A DNA stretch of 9,896 nt from CAYYVJ01 sp964475115 (GTDB taxonomy: Bacteria > Bacillota > Clostridia > Lachnospirales > Lachnospiraceae): positions 1 through 9,896 of the forward strand of contig CAYYVJ010000074.1 of NCBI GenBank assembly GCA_964475115.1. Reading direction: 5' to 3'. A program made the position numbers and the translations under genes. The notes beneath the pieces were generated by a model. That model saw nothing but the letters and a program-made list of their open reading frames with translations. It was not told the DNA's origin and searched no databases. Shown piece by piece: positions 1 through 5,682 of the stretch (position 1 is the first letter of the stretch; each line of letters opens with the position of its first letter).

Positions 1-4
1 GTTT

Positions 5-661
5 CTAAAAATCCTTTTTACAATAAATGCGGATAGATATTCTATATGTTATTAGAACAACTAAAATGGTTATGATAGGAATTATAAGAAACAAAAATTT
101 TACAAACATATCTAAGGTGGCTTGTGTTGGCTTAGGAATATTAAGTATCTGAACTATTTTAGAAAAAGATATTGTTAGTAAAGAAGGAAGAGCGATTACA
201 CCCAATAGCATTAATCTACTTTTTTCCACACCAAACTTAAAGATTAAGGGAAGCATAATGGACATGGTACAGATACCAATTGAAGCTACAAATCCTGTAA
301 GCACAAAATTTTCATAAATTCTTTGATTATGCATAAGAAAGTCTAAAATAATTGAAACAAGAAAACCTATGCATCCACCACCTAATATAGTAATTCCTAA
401 AAGAAGATATTTGCTGTTCACAATATCCTTTCGAGTGACTGGCATGGAGATAGCATATTTATCCCATTTGGCAACATCATCATAACTAATGGTTGTAAGG
501 GTTAGCATGCTGCATAGTAGCATAGACATGGTAATGATCATGCTACTTCCATCTGTTAATAACAAGGTGTAAAGAATATAGAATAATAGTAAAGAAAGAA
601 AGATTAGGTGTACTCTTTGTTTCTTTAAAAGTAGTAAATCTTTTAAAAGTAATCCTTTCAT
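5..661 (-). CDS. ABC-2 type transporter permease, ABC2_membrane_5-like (218 aa)
   Basis: This is an integral membrane subunit of an ABC-2 type transporter and should pair with the ATPase encoded just upstream. The protein starts with a short basic segment (MKGLLLKDLLLLKKQR), followed by about six hydrophobic stretches near residues 18-35, 41-58, 86-107, 118-141, 149-167 and 186-205. The loop at residues 60-86 (YDD..KWDKYAISMPVTRKDIV.SKYL) is the conserved stretch typical of the small ABC2_membrane_5-type permeases found in GntR-controlled operons. The ATG overlaps the ATPase stop codon by 4 bp (ATGA), which implies translational coupling. A GGAAGGAG motif lies nine bases upstream of the ATG, inside the ATPase gene. 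The gene is complete, with its stop codon at positions 5-7. The substrate cannot be read from sequence; related operons are linked to cell-envelope or antimicrobial-peptide stress, but that is family knowledge only. Confidence 0.85.
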   Translation of the reverse strand: MKGLLLKDLLLLKKQRVHLIFLSLLLFYILYTLLLTDGSSMIITMSMLLCSMLTLTTISYDDVAKWDKYAISMPVTRKDIVNSKYLLLGITILGGGCIGFLVSIILDFLMHNQRIYENFVLTGFVASIGICTMSIMLPLIFKFGVEKSRLMLLGVIALPSLLTISFSKIVQILNIPKPTQATLDMFVKFLFLIIPIITILVVLITYRISIRIYCKKDF

Positions 662-1518
662 TTTGAAAAACTCCTTCCCATAAATGTAATAATTTCTTCA
701 AGAGAAACGGTATCCACTAAAAGATTGTGGTTATACTTTTCAAATTCTGTTTTATTATCAATTAGTGTCTCGCATCCAAAGCGATTGTTACGTGTTCCCA
801 TTACATGTAAAGGATCAATGTTCTCAGCTTCCGATGTTGAACAACGTACAATCCCATAATTATAGATAAGCTTATCTTTGTTTTCACTAAATACAATTTT
901 CCCATCATGAATAAAAGTAATGTAGTCAGCAATTTTTTCTAAGTCGCCAATTATATGAGAAGAAATTAACACGGAATAATCTTCATCCTGGATAAAATCT
1001 AATAAAAGATCTAATATTTCTTCTCTAGCTATAGGATCCAAGCCGCTGGTAGCTTCATCTAAAATTAAAAGTTTGGGATGGTGAGATAGAGCAGCTGTAA
1101 TGGAGAGTTTCATTTTCATTCCTCTTGAAAACTCTTTTATTATTTTGTTTTTTGGAAGTTTAAATTTTTCGCAATATTCAAAAAACAGGTTAGTATCCCA
1201 ATTTTCATAGATTTTTGAGAGAATTTTTTCCACATCTAATATATTTAAATTATCATGGAATGAACCTTCGTCAAAAACCACTCCAATTTGCTTTTTTATT
1301 TCTTTTTCATGTTGGATATGGTCTTGACCAAAAACAGTAATCTCTCCTTCATCTATATGGATTAAATTTAAAATTGCTTTTAAGGTAGTTGTCTTACCAG
1401 CTCCATTTTCTCCAACAAATCCCATAATGGTTCCCTTTTTAAGAGAAAGAGCAACCTTGTCTAATTGGAAACCCTGATAGCTTTTTGATAGATTTTTTAT
1501 TTCAATTGCATAATCCAT
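658..1518 (-). CDS. ABC transporter ATP-binding protein (286 aa)
   Basis: This is the nucleotide-binding subunit of the ABC-2 transporter. Walker A is GENGAGKT (residues 36-43). The signature motif is the divergent FSRGMKMKL (about 130-138) in place of LSGGQ. Walker B is LLILDEAT (150-157), followed by the D-loop SGLD (158-161) and the switch histidine in SSH (H188). The usual Q-loop glutamine is not obvious: the segment reads IGVVFDE, an acidic variant common in this transporter group. The C-terminal 75 or so residues are a family-specific accessory region. A GGGAGGA ribosome binding site precedes the ATG. The gene begins only 2 bp after the GntR regulator ends and overlaps the permease by 4 bp, so the three genes form one operon. 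Family assignment is firm; the transported substrate is unknown. Confidence 0.92.
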   Translation of the reverse strand: MDYAIEIKNLSKSYQGFQLDKVALSLKKGTIMGFVGENGAGKTTTLKAILNLIHIDEGEITVFGQDHIQHEKEIKKQIGVVFDEGSFHDNLNILDVEKILSKIYENWDTNLFFEYCEKFKLPKNKIIKEFSRGMKMKLSITAALSHHPKLLILDEATSGLDPIAREEILDLLLDFIQDEDYSVLISSHIIGDLEKIADYITFIHDGKIVFSENKDKLIYNYGIVRCSTSEAENIDPLHVMGTRNNRFGCETLIDNKTEFEKYNHNLLVDTVSLEEIITFMGRSFSK

Positions 1519-1520
1519 AT

Positions 1521-1895
1521 CTATTCCTCCCTGTAAATAATTGATAAAATATCTTGTAATTCTTCTAAGGTAATTCCCCCGGACTTCGCTGTGAAAACCG
1601 CTTTTTGTAAATAGTCTTCTGTTTTTCGCAGCTGTTCTTCTTTTACAAGTTCCATATTTTTTTCTGCTACGTAGCTGCCTTTTCCTACTACTGTTACAAT
1701 AAAGCCTTCACGTTCCAAATCATCGTATGCTCGCTTGGTAGTAATAACACTAATACGCAGTTCCTTTGCCAGAACGCGCATGGAAGGCAGTAAATTTCCA
1801 GACGCGAGTTCTCCATTCATAATCATATTTTTAATCTGAATGGTAATTTGCTCATAGATGGGCTTACCAGTAGAATTACTTATTATAATATTCAA
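1521..1895 (-). CDS. GntR-family transcriptional regulator, YtrA subfamily (124 aa, TTG start)
   Basis: This short GntR-type regulator probably represses its own ABC-transporter operon. The N-terminal winged helix-turn-helix is clear: KPIYEQITIQIKN, then the recognition region LLPSMRVLAKELRISVITTKRAYDDLE, then the wing REGFIVTVVGKGSYV. Only about 50 residues follow, too few for the ligand-binding domains of the FadR, HutC or MocR subfamilies; this is characteristic of YtrA regulators. I chose the TTG at 1895. It has AAAGGAG eight bases upstream and yields the family's usual beginning MNIIISNSTGKPIYEQI. The in-frame ATG at 1916 would add seven residues but has no ribosome binding site and lies only about 18 nt from the predicted transcript start. 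The gene leads the operon, under the promoter and palindrome described separately. Confidence 0.88.
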   Translation of the reverse strand: MNIIISNSTGKPIYEQITIQIKNMIMNGELASGNLLPSMRVLAKELRISVITTKRAYDDLEREGFIVTVVGKGSYVAEKNMELVKEEQLRKTEDYLQKAVFTAKSGGITLEELQDILSIIYREE

Positions 1896-1916
1896 CGAAT
1901 CATCTCCTTTACCCAT

Positions 1917-1943
1917 AAGTGTATATATACTCTATACACACTT
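1917..1943. promoter_or_regulatory. Probable GntR/YtrA operator palindrome
   Basis: A 27-bp near-perfect inverted repeat has arms AAGTGTATATATA and TATACACACTT around a central C, with 11 of 13 positions per half matching. It overlaps the last bases of the predicted -10 box and covers the predicted transcript start of the GntR-ABC operon. YtrA-type regulators are known to bind palindromes built on GTGTA...TACAC, which this matches. Binding here would block RNA polymerase, so it is probably the autorepression site. The palindrome is seen directly; the assignment to this regulator is inference. Confidence 0.72.
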
Positions 1944-1969
1944 ATAACATTATCATATGCTCTTGTCAA
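1941..1969 (-). promoter_or_regulatory. Sigma-A promoter of the GntR-ABC operon
   Basis: Read on the minus strand, this site has a perfect -35 TTGACA (1969-1964), a 17-bp spacer and a -10 TATAAG (1946-1941). The predicted transcript start is near 1934, giving a leader of about 39 nt to the TTG start at 1895. Confidence 0.75.
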
Positions 1970-1996
1970 GAAAAATAGAAACAAAAAAGGGAAATA

Positions 1997-2025
1997 TTGC
2001 ATTACTACAGCAAATCATGTACAAT
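1997..2025 (+). promoter_or_regulatory. Possible sigma-A promoter for the 2066-2800 gene and agrAC
   Basis: TTGCAT (1997-2002) and TACAAT (2020-2025) are separated by exactly 17 bp. The -35 matches only three of six consensus bases and the -10 five of six. The start near 2032 would give a short leader ending at the GGAGG site and TTG codon at 2066. It is also the only promoter-like sequence I see for the downstream response regulator and kinase genes. Confidence 0.5.
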
Positions 2026-2065
2026 CTACCTAGAAAACACCCTATTGTTACCGGAGGATATAACA

Positions 2066-2800
2066 TTGGATCACCAAAGATTTTTAGAAGCATATGAAAA
2101 GATAGCTTTTGTTCATAGAGAGAGAGATGGGATAGGAACTCTTAGCGAGAAGACCTTACACGCAGTCTTGAAGCATTATTTCGAACCTAAGACAGAAAAT
2201 CAAGAAGTTAAAATCGGTTCTTATTATGCAGATATTTATACAGAAGAAGGAATTATAGAGATTCAAACAAAACAGTTTAACAAACTAAGAAACAAATTAA
2301 AAGCCTTTCTTCCAGAATATTCTGTAACACTAGTATATCCTATTGCTTACGAAAAACATTTGTTTTGGATTAATCAGGAAACAGGTGAAGTATCAAAAGG
2401 AAGACGTTCCCCTAAGAAGGGTTCTCATTATGATATTTTTAAAGAATTATATAAGATAAAAGAATTTTTGAAACACGAGAATTTAAAAATAATTATTATG
2501 ATGGTAAACATGGATGAGTATCGCTATTTAAATGGTTGGAGTAGAGATAAAAAGAAAGGTTCTTACTGCTGTGACCGAATACCTACTAGTATTGTGGAAG
2601 AAATTCAGCTTTATGGGAAAAAAGATTATAAAAAGATGGTTCCAGAAGAATTAGACTCAAAGTTCACAAGCAAGGAATTTGCTAAGGCGGGGCATATTAG
2701 AAGGAATGTGGCTCAAGTGGTTTTAAATATTTTATATGAAATAGGAGCAGTAGAAAGAGTTGGGAAAGAAGGAAATTCATATATTTATAGTAAAATATAA
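2066..2800 (+). CDS. Unrecognised protein: possible PD-(D/E)XK-like core plus C-terminal winged helix (244 aa)
   Basis: I do not recognise this protein by name. It is soluble, with no signal peptide or membrane segment. The N-terminal half has a helix containing SEKTLHAVLKHYF (Glu28), then a strand with ADI (Asp56), then IIEIQTK (Glu65, Gln67, Lys69) and a strand TLVYPI. That arrangement of Glu-helix, Asp, then E-x-Q/K resembles the PD-(D/E)XK nuclease fold, as in CoiA-like proteins; this is an inference from a few motifs. A conserved-looking segment RRSPKKGSHYDIFKELYKIKEFL follows. Residues 199-244 (FTSKEFAKAG...YEIGAVERVGKEGNSYIYSKI) look like a winged helix. The TTG at 2066 is preferred because GGAGG lies eight bases upstream. 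A longer in-frame TTG at 1997 would start inside the predicted promoter and adds 23 unsupported residues. The gene ends 14 bp before agrA, so co-transcription with agrA-agrC is likely. Confidence 0.72.
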   Translation: MDHQRFLEAYEKIAFVHRERDGIGTLSEKTLHAVLKHYFEPKTENQEVKIGSYYADIYTEEGIIEIQTKQFNKLRNKLKAFLPEYSVTLVYPIAYEKHLFWINQETGEVSKGRRSPKKGSHYDIFKELYKIKEFLKHENLKIIIMMVNMDEYRYLNGWSRDKKKGSYCCDRIPTSIVEEIQLYGKKDYKKMVPEELDSKFTSKEFAKAGHIRRNVAQVVLNILYEIGAVERVGKEGNSYIYSKI

Positions 2801-2814
2801 AGTGGAGGCAGAAA

Positions 2815-3534
2815 ATGTTACGAGTTGCAATATGTGATGATACAAAAGAAATAGTAGAAGCGTTAGAACAAATTGTAAAAAAATTAATAGAGTCATTACA
2901 TATAAATGCAGAAATAAAGAAGTATGATAAAGGCGAAGATTTGCTTTGGGATATAGAAGAAAATGGAGTCTTTGATATTATACTTTTAGATATTGAAATG
3001 GGTGACTTAAATGGTATCGAAACTGCAAAGCAAATTAGAGAAAAAGATTATTTCGTCCAACTCCTATTTATTTCTCAGCATGAAGGCTATTACTATCAGG
3101 CATTTGAAGTACAGCCCTTTGCATTTTTAAAAAAGCCCATTGATGAAAAAGAACTTGAAGATAAATTGAGAAAAGTCATTAATAGATTAGAATACAGTAG
3201 GGAAAGTTATTCCTTCATGGAAAATAAAATTTATTCTAAATTATTTTTAAGCGAAATTCTTTATTTTGAAAGTAATGGTAGAACTGTAAAAATACATACA
3301 AAAAGTGGAGAAGTATATATCCATTATGAGAGACTTAAAAAAATAGAAGAGAAGCTAGCAACTGGAATAAACAAATTTGTTAGGATACATAGATCATTAT
3401 TAGTAAATAGCGAATATATTACAAGATATTATTATGATCATGTAAAACTGATAGATGGTGAAAGTCTTACCATAAGCGAATCCAGACGTAAAAAGATACG
3501 TGAAAATTACTTGGAGTTTTTGTCAGATAAATAA
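2815..3534 (+). CDS. agrA: LytTR-family response regulator, AgrA-like (239 aa)
   Basis: This is the cytoplasmic transcriptional regulator of the agr-like circuit. The receiver domain (about 1-122) has the acidic pair D8/D9, the phospho-acceptor Asp59 in LLDIEMGDLNG, Ser87 in the switch position and Lys107 in FLKKP. The LytTR DNA-binding domain occupies about 135-235, with the typical segments ILYFES.GRTVKIHTKSGE (148-166), KKIEEKL and FVRIHRSLLVNSEYI (188-202). The ATG is preceded by GGAGG at six bases. The receptor kinase gene follows after 23 bp. By family analogy (S. aureus AgrA, C. perfringens VirR), the phosphorylated protein should bind direct repeats spaced about two helical turns apart. 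Such a repeat lies in front of agrD in this window. The symbol rests on linkage to agrD and agrB. Confidence 0.88.
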   Translation: MLRVAICDDTKEIVEALEQIVKKLIESLHINAEIKKYDKGEDLLWDIEENGVFDIILLDIEMGDLNGIETAKQIREKDYFVQLLFISQHEGYYYQAFEVQPFAFLKKPIDEKELEDKLRKVINRLEYSRESYSFMENKIYSKLFLSEILYFESNGRTVKIHTKSGEVYIHYERLKKIEEKLATGINKFVRIHRSLLVNSEYITRYYYDHVKLIDGESLTISESRRKKIRENYLEFLSDK

Positions 3535-3557
3535 AATAAATAACGAAGGTGAGAAGC

Positions 3558-4862
3558 ATGATTGAAACAGTAATAATATTTATGATAGAAATATTTTATA
3601 TATTTTCTCTACATATGTTTTTGTCCCACTATTTAAAATTAAAATATAATGCTCCAATGATTTTTTTTGGTTGGCTTATCTACTTTATATTAATAACTCT
3701 TGGAAATAATATTTCAGTTAGTGGAATTCCTAATATAATTATGTTTATCCTTCTTTATTTAGGAATCCTTCTATTGCTCTATCAAGGCTCTATAAAACAG
3801 AAGATTTTGTTGACAATATTTACATGTGTTTTTGGTATATTAGCTGAAATATTGGTATATATTCCAGCTTCCTACATTTATGGGTTCATATATCATGACT
3901 TTAATTTAACCGATACTTTTTATGTGGCATGTATTGTGGCTTCTAAATTCTTATGGATGTTAACAATTAGAGTATTATTTCTTATATCAAAGAGGAAAAG
4001 AGATGCTGAGATTAGTTTGCTTGACTGGTTTGAGGTGTTTTTAATTCCAGTTGGAAGTATAGGAATAATTGTAAATATTGTCTTTAAAACTGGGATAGAC
4101 CAATTAAATCTATTTGATATAGTAGTCATTGGAATCATCTTTGCTTTCAATATAGTAACTTATTATCTATATAGTAAAGTCGAGAAAAAGGCTGAACTTG
4201 AAGTTCAATATATTTTACTGGAAAAAGAACGTGAATACTATCTAGAGCAATATAAACAAACAGAAGCATCTCAGAAAGAATTAAGAAAATTTAAGCATGA
4301 TATAAAAAATTACTTCATGCTAATTAATATGTTTGTCAAAAACAAGGAATATGAGGAACTAAAAGATTACTGTACAGGTTTAACAGGTAAGTTGGAGAAT
4401 GAGTACATCGTGTCTAAGACTGGAAACATAGTGATAGATTCTATTTTAAACTATAAAGGGGGAATTGCAAAAAGCTTAAAAATAGATTTTTTACTAGATG
4501 TATTTGTACCACAGGATCTAATGTTAGATTCTAGCGATATGGCAGTTATATTAGGTAATCTTTTGGACAATGCCATCGAGGCAGTGAAAGAGTTAGAAGA
4601 AAAAGATAGAAAGATTCAATTGAAGATGAGATATGATCTGCCAAATGTAAGTATTGCAGTCACAAATCCCTTCACTGGAAATAGGGAAAAAGACTCTAAT
4701 CAAAATTATGTGACTACGAAAGAAGATAAAAGAAACCATGGTCTTGGAATGAAGATAGTAAAGGATACCGTAGAAAAATACCAAGGACTACTCGAGTTGG
4801 AAGACAAAAACAATGTTTTTGTTACTCGTGTTTTACTTTACCTTTATGATGTTGCTGGTTAG
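3558..4862 (+). CDS. agrC: AgrC-like receptor histidine kinase, GHKL/HATPase_c_5 type (434 aa)
   Basis: This is a membrane kinase expected to detect the cyclic peptide made by AgrD and AgrB and to phosphorylate the adjacent LytTR regulator. Residues 1 to about 205 form a hydrophobic sensor of six or seven membrane segments without a large external domain, as in AgrC peptide receptors. A charged linker/coiled coil (about 208-240) leads to the phospho-acceptor His247 in FKHDIKNYF. The ATP-binding domain has the N-box LGNLLDNAIEAV (Asn338 central) and the G-box NHGLGMKIV (393-401). The ATG at 3558 is chosen because GAAGGTGAG precedes it at suitable distance; an in-frame GTG at 3549 lies inside that ribosome binding site. 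No terminator is visible after the stop, so agrAC transcripts may continue into agrDB. Confidence 0.88.
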   Translation: MIETVIIFMIEIFYIFSLHMFLSHYLKLKYNAPMIFFGWLIYFILITLGNNISVSGIPNIIMFILLYLGILLLLYQGSIKQKILLTIFTCVFGILAEILVYIPASYIYGFIYHDFNLTDTFYVACIVASKFLWMLTIRVLFLISKRKRDAEISLLDWFEVFLIPVGSIGIIVNIVFKTGIDQLNLFDIVVIGIIFAFNIVTYYLYSKVEKKAELEVQYILLEKEREYYLEQYKQTEASQKELRKFKHDIKNYFMLINMFVKNKEYEELKDYCTGLTGKLENEYIVSKTGNIVIDSILNYKGGIAKSLKIDFLLDVFVPQDLMLDSSDMAVILGNLLDNAIEAVKELEEKDRKIQLKMRYDLPNVSIAVTNPFTGNREKDSNQNYVTTKEDKRNHGLGMKIVKDTVEKYQGLLELEDKNNVFVTRVLLYLYDVAG

Positions 4863-4869
4863 TGGCAAA

Positions 4870-4902
4870 CATTACATTGAAATAGGGTATTCATTACATT
4901 GA
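4870..4902 (+). promoter_or_regulatory. Direct-repeat operator, probable AgrA/LytTR binding site
   Basis: CATTACATTGA occurs twice without mismatch, at 4870-4880 and 4892-4902, with a 22-bp start-to-start distance (about two turns of DNA). The downstream copy ends 1 bp before the position a -35 hexamer would occupy relative to the -10 at 4927-4932. LytTR regulators classically bind two direct repeats spaced 21-22 bp next to activator-dependent promoters. The core ACATTGA loosely resembles the staphylococcal ACAGTTA half-site. The repeat is seen; the protein that binds it is inferred. Confidence 0.72.
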
Positions 4903-4923
4903 TGGAAAAAGAGGATAATAATG

Positions 4924-4932
4924 TGCTAAAAT
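4924..4932 (+). promoter_or_regulatory. agrDB promoter, extended -10 without a good -35
   Basis: TGC followed by TAAAAT (4927-4932) is an extended -10 element. At 17-bp spacing the -35 position (4904-4909) reads GGAAAA, far from consensus, as expected of a promoter that needs an activator bound just upstream. The transcript start should be near 4939, leaving a short leader that contains the GAGGGGGG ribosome binding site of agrD. Confidence 0.6.
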
Positions 4933-4957
4933 GATTGAGATGAGGGGGGTTCTACAT

Positions 4958-5101
4958 ATGAAAAAGAAATTATTTTTAGACCTTTTAAAAAAGTTTGCTG
5001 CATTAGCATTGGTTATTACTGTTAATAATACTTGCCTTTTTATTTTGTATCAACCCAAATTTCCTAATGAAGCAAAAGCTTTTAAAATTGGAAGTAAATA
5101 A
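4958..5101 (+). CDS. agrD: AgrD-type cyclic lactone autoinducer precursor (47 aa)
   Basis: This is a signalling-peptide precursor. It begins MKKKLFLDLLKKFAALALVIT, an amphipathic/hydrophobic leader, then VNNT, Cys26 and the tail CLFILYQPKFPNEAKAF, ending KIGSK. The Cys-x4-Tyr-Gln-Pro-Lys-x-Pro pattern is characteristic of clostridial and Listeria AgrD peptides. Aligned with the Listeria pattern CFMFV/YEPKSP, the predicted mature ring is Cys26-Leu-Phe-Ile-Leu30, closed as a thiolactone, with any exocyclic N-terminal residues (such as Thr25) unknown. GAGGGGGG ends eight bases before the ATG. In-frame ATGs at 4931 and 4940 have no ribosome binding site, and 4931 precedes the predicted transcript start. 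The gene stops 2 bp before agrB. It is short enough to be missed by routine gene calling. Confidence 0.9.
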   Translation: MKKKLFLDLLKKFAALALVITVNNTCLFILYQPKFPNEAKAFKIGSK

Positions 5102-5103
5102 GC

Positions 5104-5682
5104 GTGGTTTATAGATTATCGGAATATTTAACAGGCTTATTAATTGAAGTTGGAAGCATTGAAAAGAAAGATAAGAATCTATATAGATACGGTATTGAAA
5201 TAATTATGGTTATGGCACTAAATATAGTAACAGTAATCATAATTGGATATGCGATGGGAATGTTTTTGGAATGTGTAATTTTTCTTTTACTATTCATACC
5301 ATTACGCTCTTATGCGGGGGGATATCACAATTCAAGTTCTATTAAGTGTTATTTTTTGTCCTGCTTCATTATAATAAGCTCTTTAATAGGTATGAAACAT
5401 ATTTGTGTTGAAGTAAAACACTTTTATGTATTCGTGATAATCTGTATCCCTTGTTTATATATCTGGAAAGTAGCACCAATTGAAAATATAAACAAACCCA
5501 TGAGTGCTGAAGAATTAAAAAAGAATAGGCAAAGGACAAGGATACTAGTGCTAGTATACCTGATTTTTGGTAATTTGGCTTTCATATTTGCAAGTTATCA
5601 AATAGCTAAAACAGTAAATGTAGTATTATGGATAACTATGATATTGATGGTGATTGATCTTATAAATAAACCTGAAACTTAA
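5104..5682 (+). CDS. agrB: AgrB accessory gene regulator protease (192 aa)
   Basis: This is a membrane cysteine endopeptidase that removes the AgrD tail and forms the thiolactone ring. The catalytic pair His75 and Cys82 lies in RSYAGGYHNSSSIKCYF, with the same His-x6-Cys spacing as the S. aureus H77/C84 pair. The N-terminus (RLSEYLTGLLIEVG.IEKKDKNLYRYGIE) is typical of AgrB. Several membrane segments follow, at about 33-65, 83-96, 107-122 and 147-187. Length is close to the usual 190-210 residues. The start is GTG at 5104, with GGAAG nine bases upstream at the end of agrD, so the two genes are tightly coupled. Its last 23 bp overlap the 3' end of the convergent histidine kinase gene, and no terminator is visible between them. 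Confidence 0.93.
   Translation: MVYRLSEYLTGLLIEVGSIEKKDKNLYRYGIEIIMVMALNIVTVIIIGYAMGMFLECVIFLLLFIPLRSYAGGYHNSSSIKCYFLSCFIIISSLIGMKHICVEVKHFYVFVIICIPCLYIWKVAPIENINKPMSAEELKKNRQRTRILVLVYLIFGNLAFIFASYQIAKTVNVVLWITMILMVIDLINKPET

Noticed and set aside
797..806. CATTACAT word resembling the agrD operator half-site
   Set aside because: It is a single partial copy within the ABC ATPase coding region with no second repeat at 22 bp and no promoter nearby, so it is likely chance in AT-rich DNA.
1848..2033. 61-codon plus-strand frame across the GntR start region
   Set aside because: It covers the GntR coding start, its operator and its promoter, resembles no family I know and has no ribosome binding site.
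4899..4932. TTGATG (4899-4904) as the -35 of the agrDB promoter
   Set aside because: The distance to the TAAAAT box is 22 bp, too long for normal sigma-A recognition; it is better explained as part of the direct repeat.
4931..4957. In-frame ATGs at 4931 and 4940 that would extend AgrD by up to nine residues
   Set aside because: Neither has a ribosome binding site, and the first lies before the predicted transcript start; the ATG at 4958 has GAGGGGGG at eight bases.
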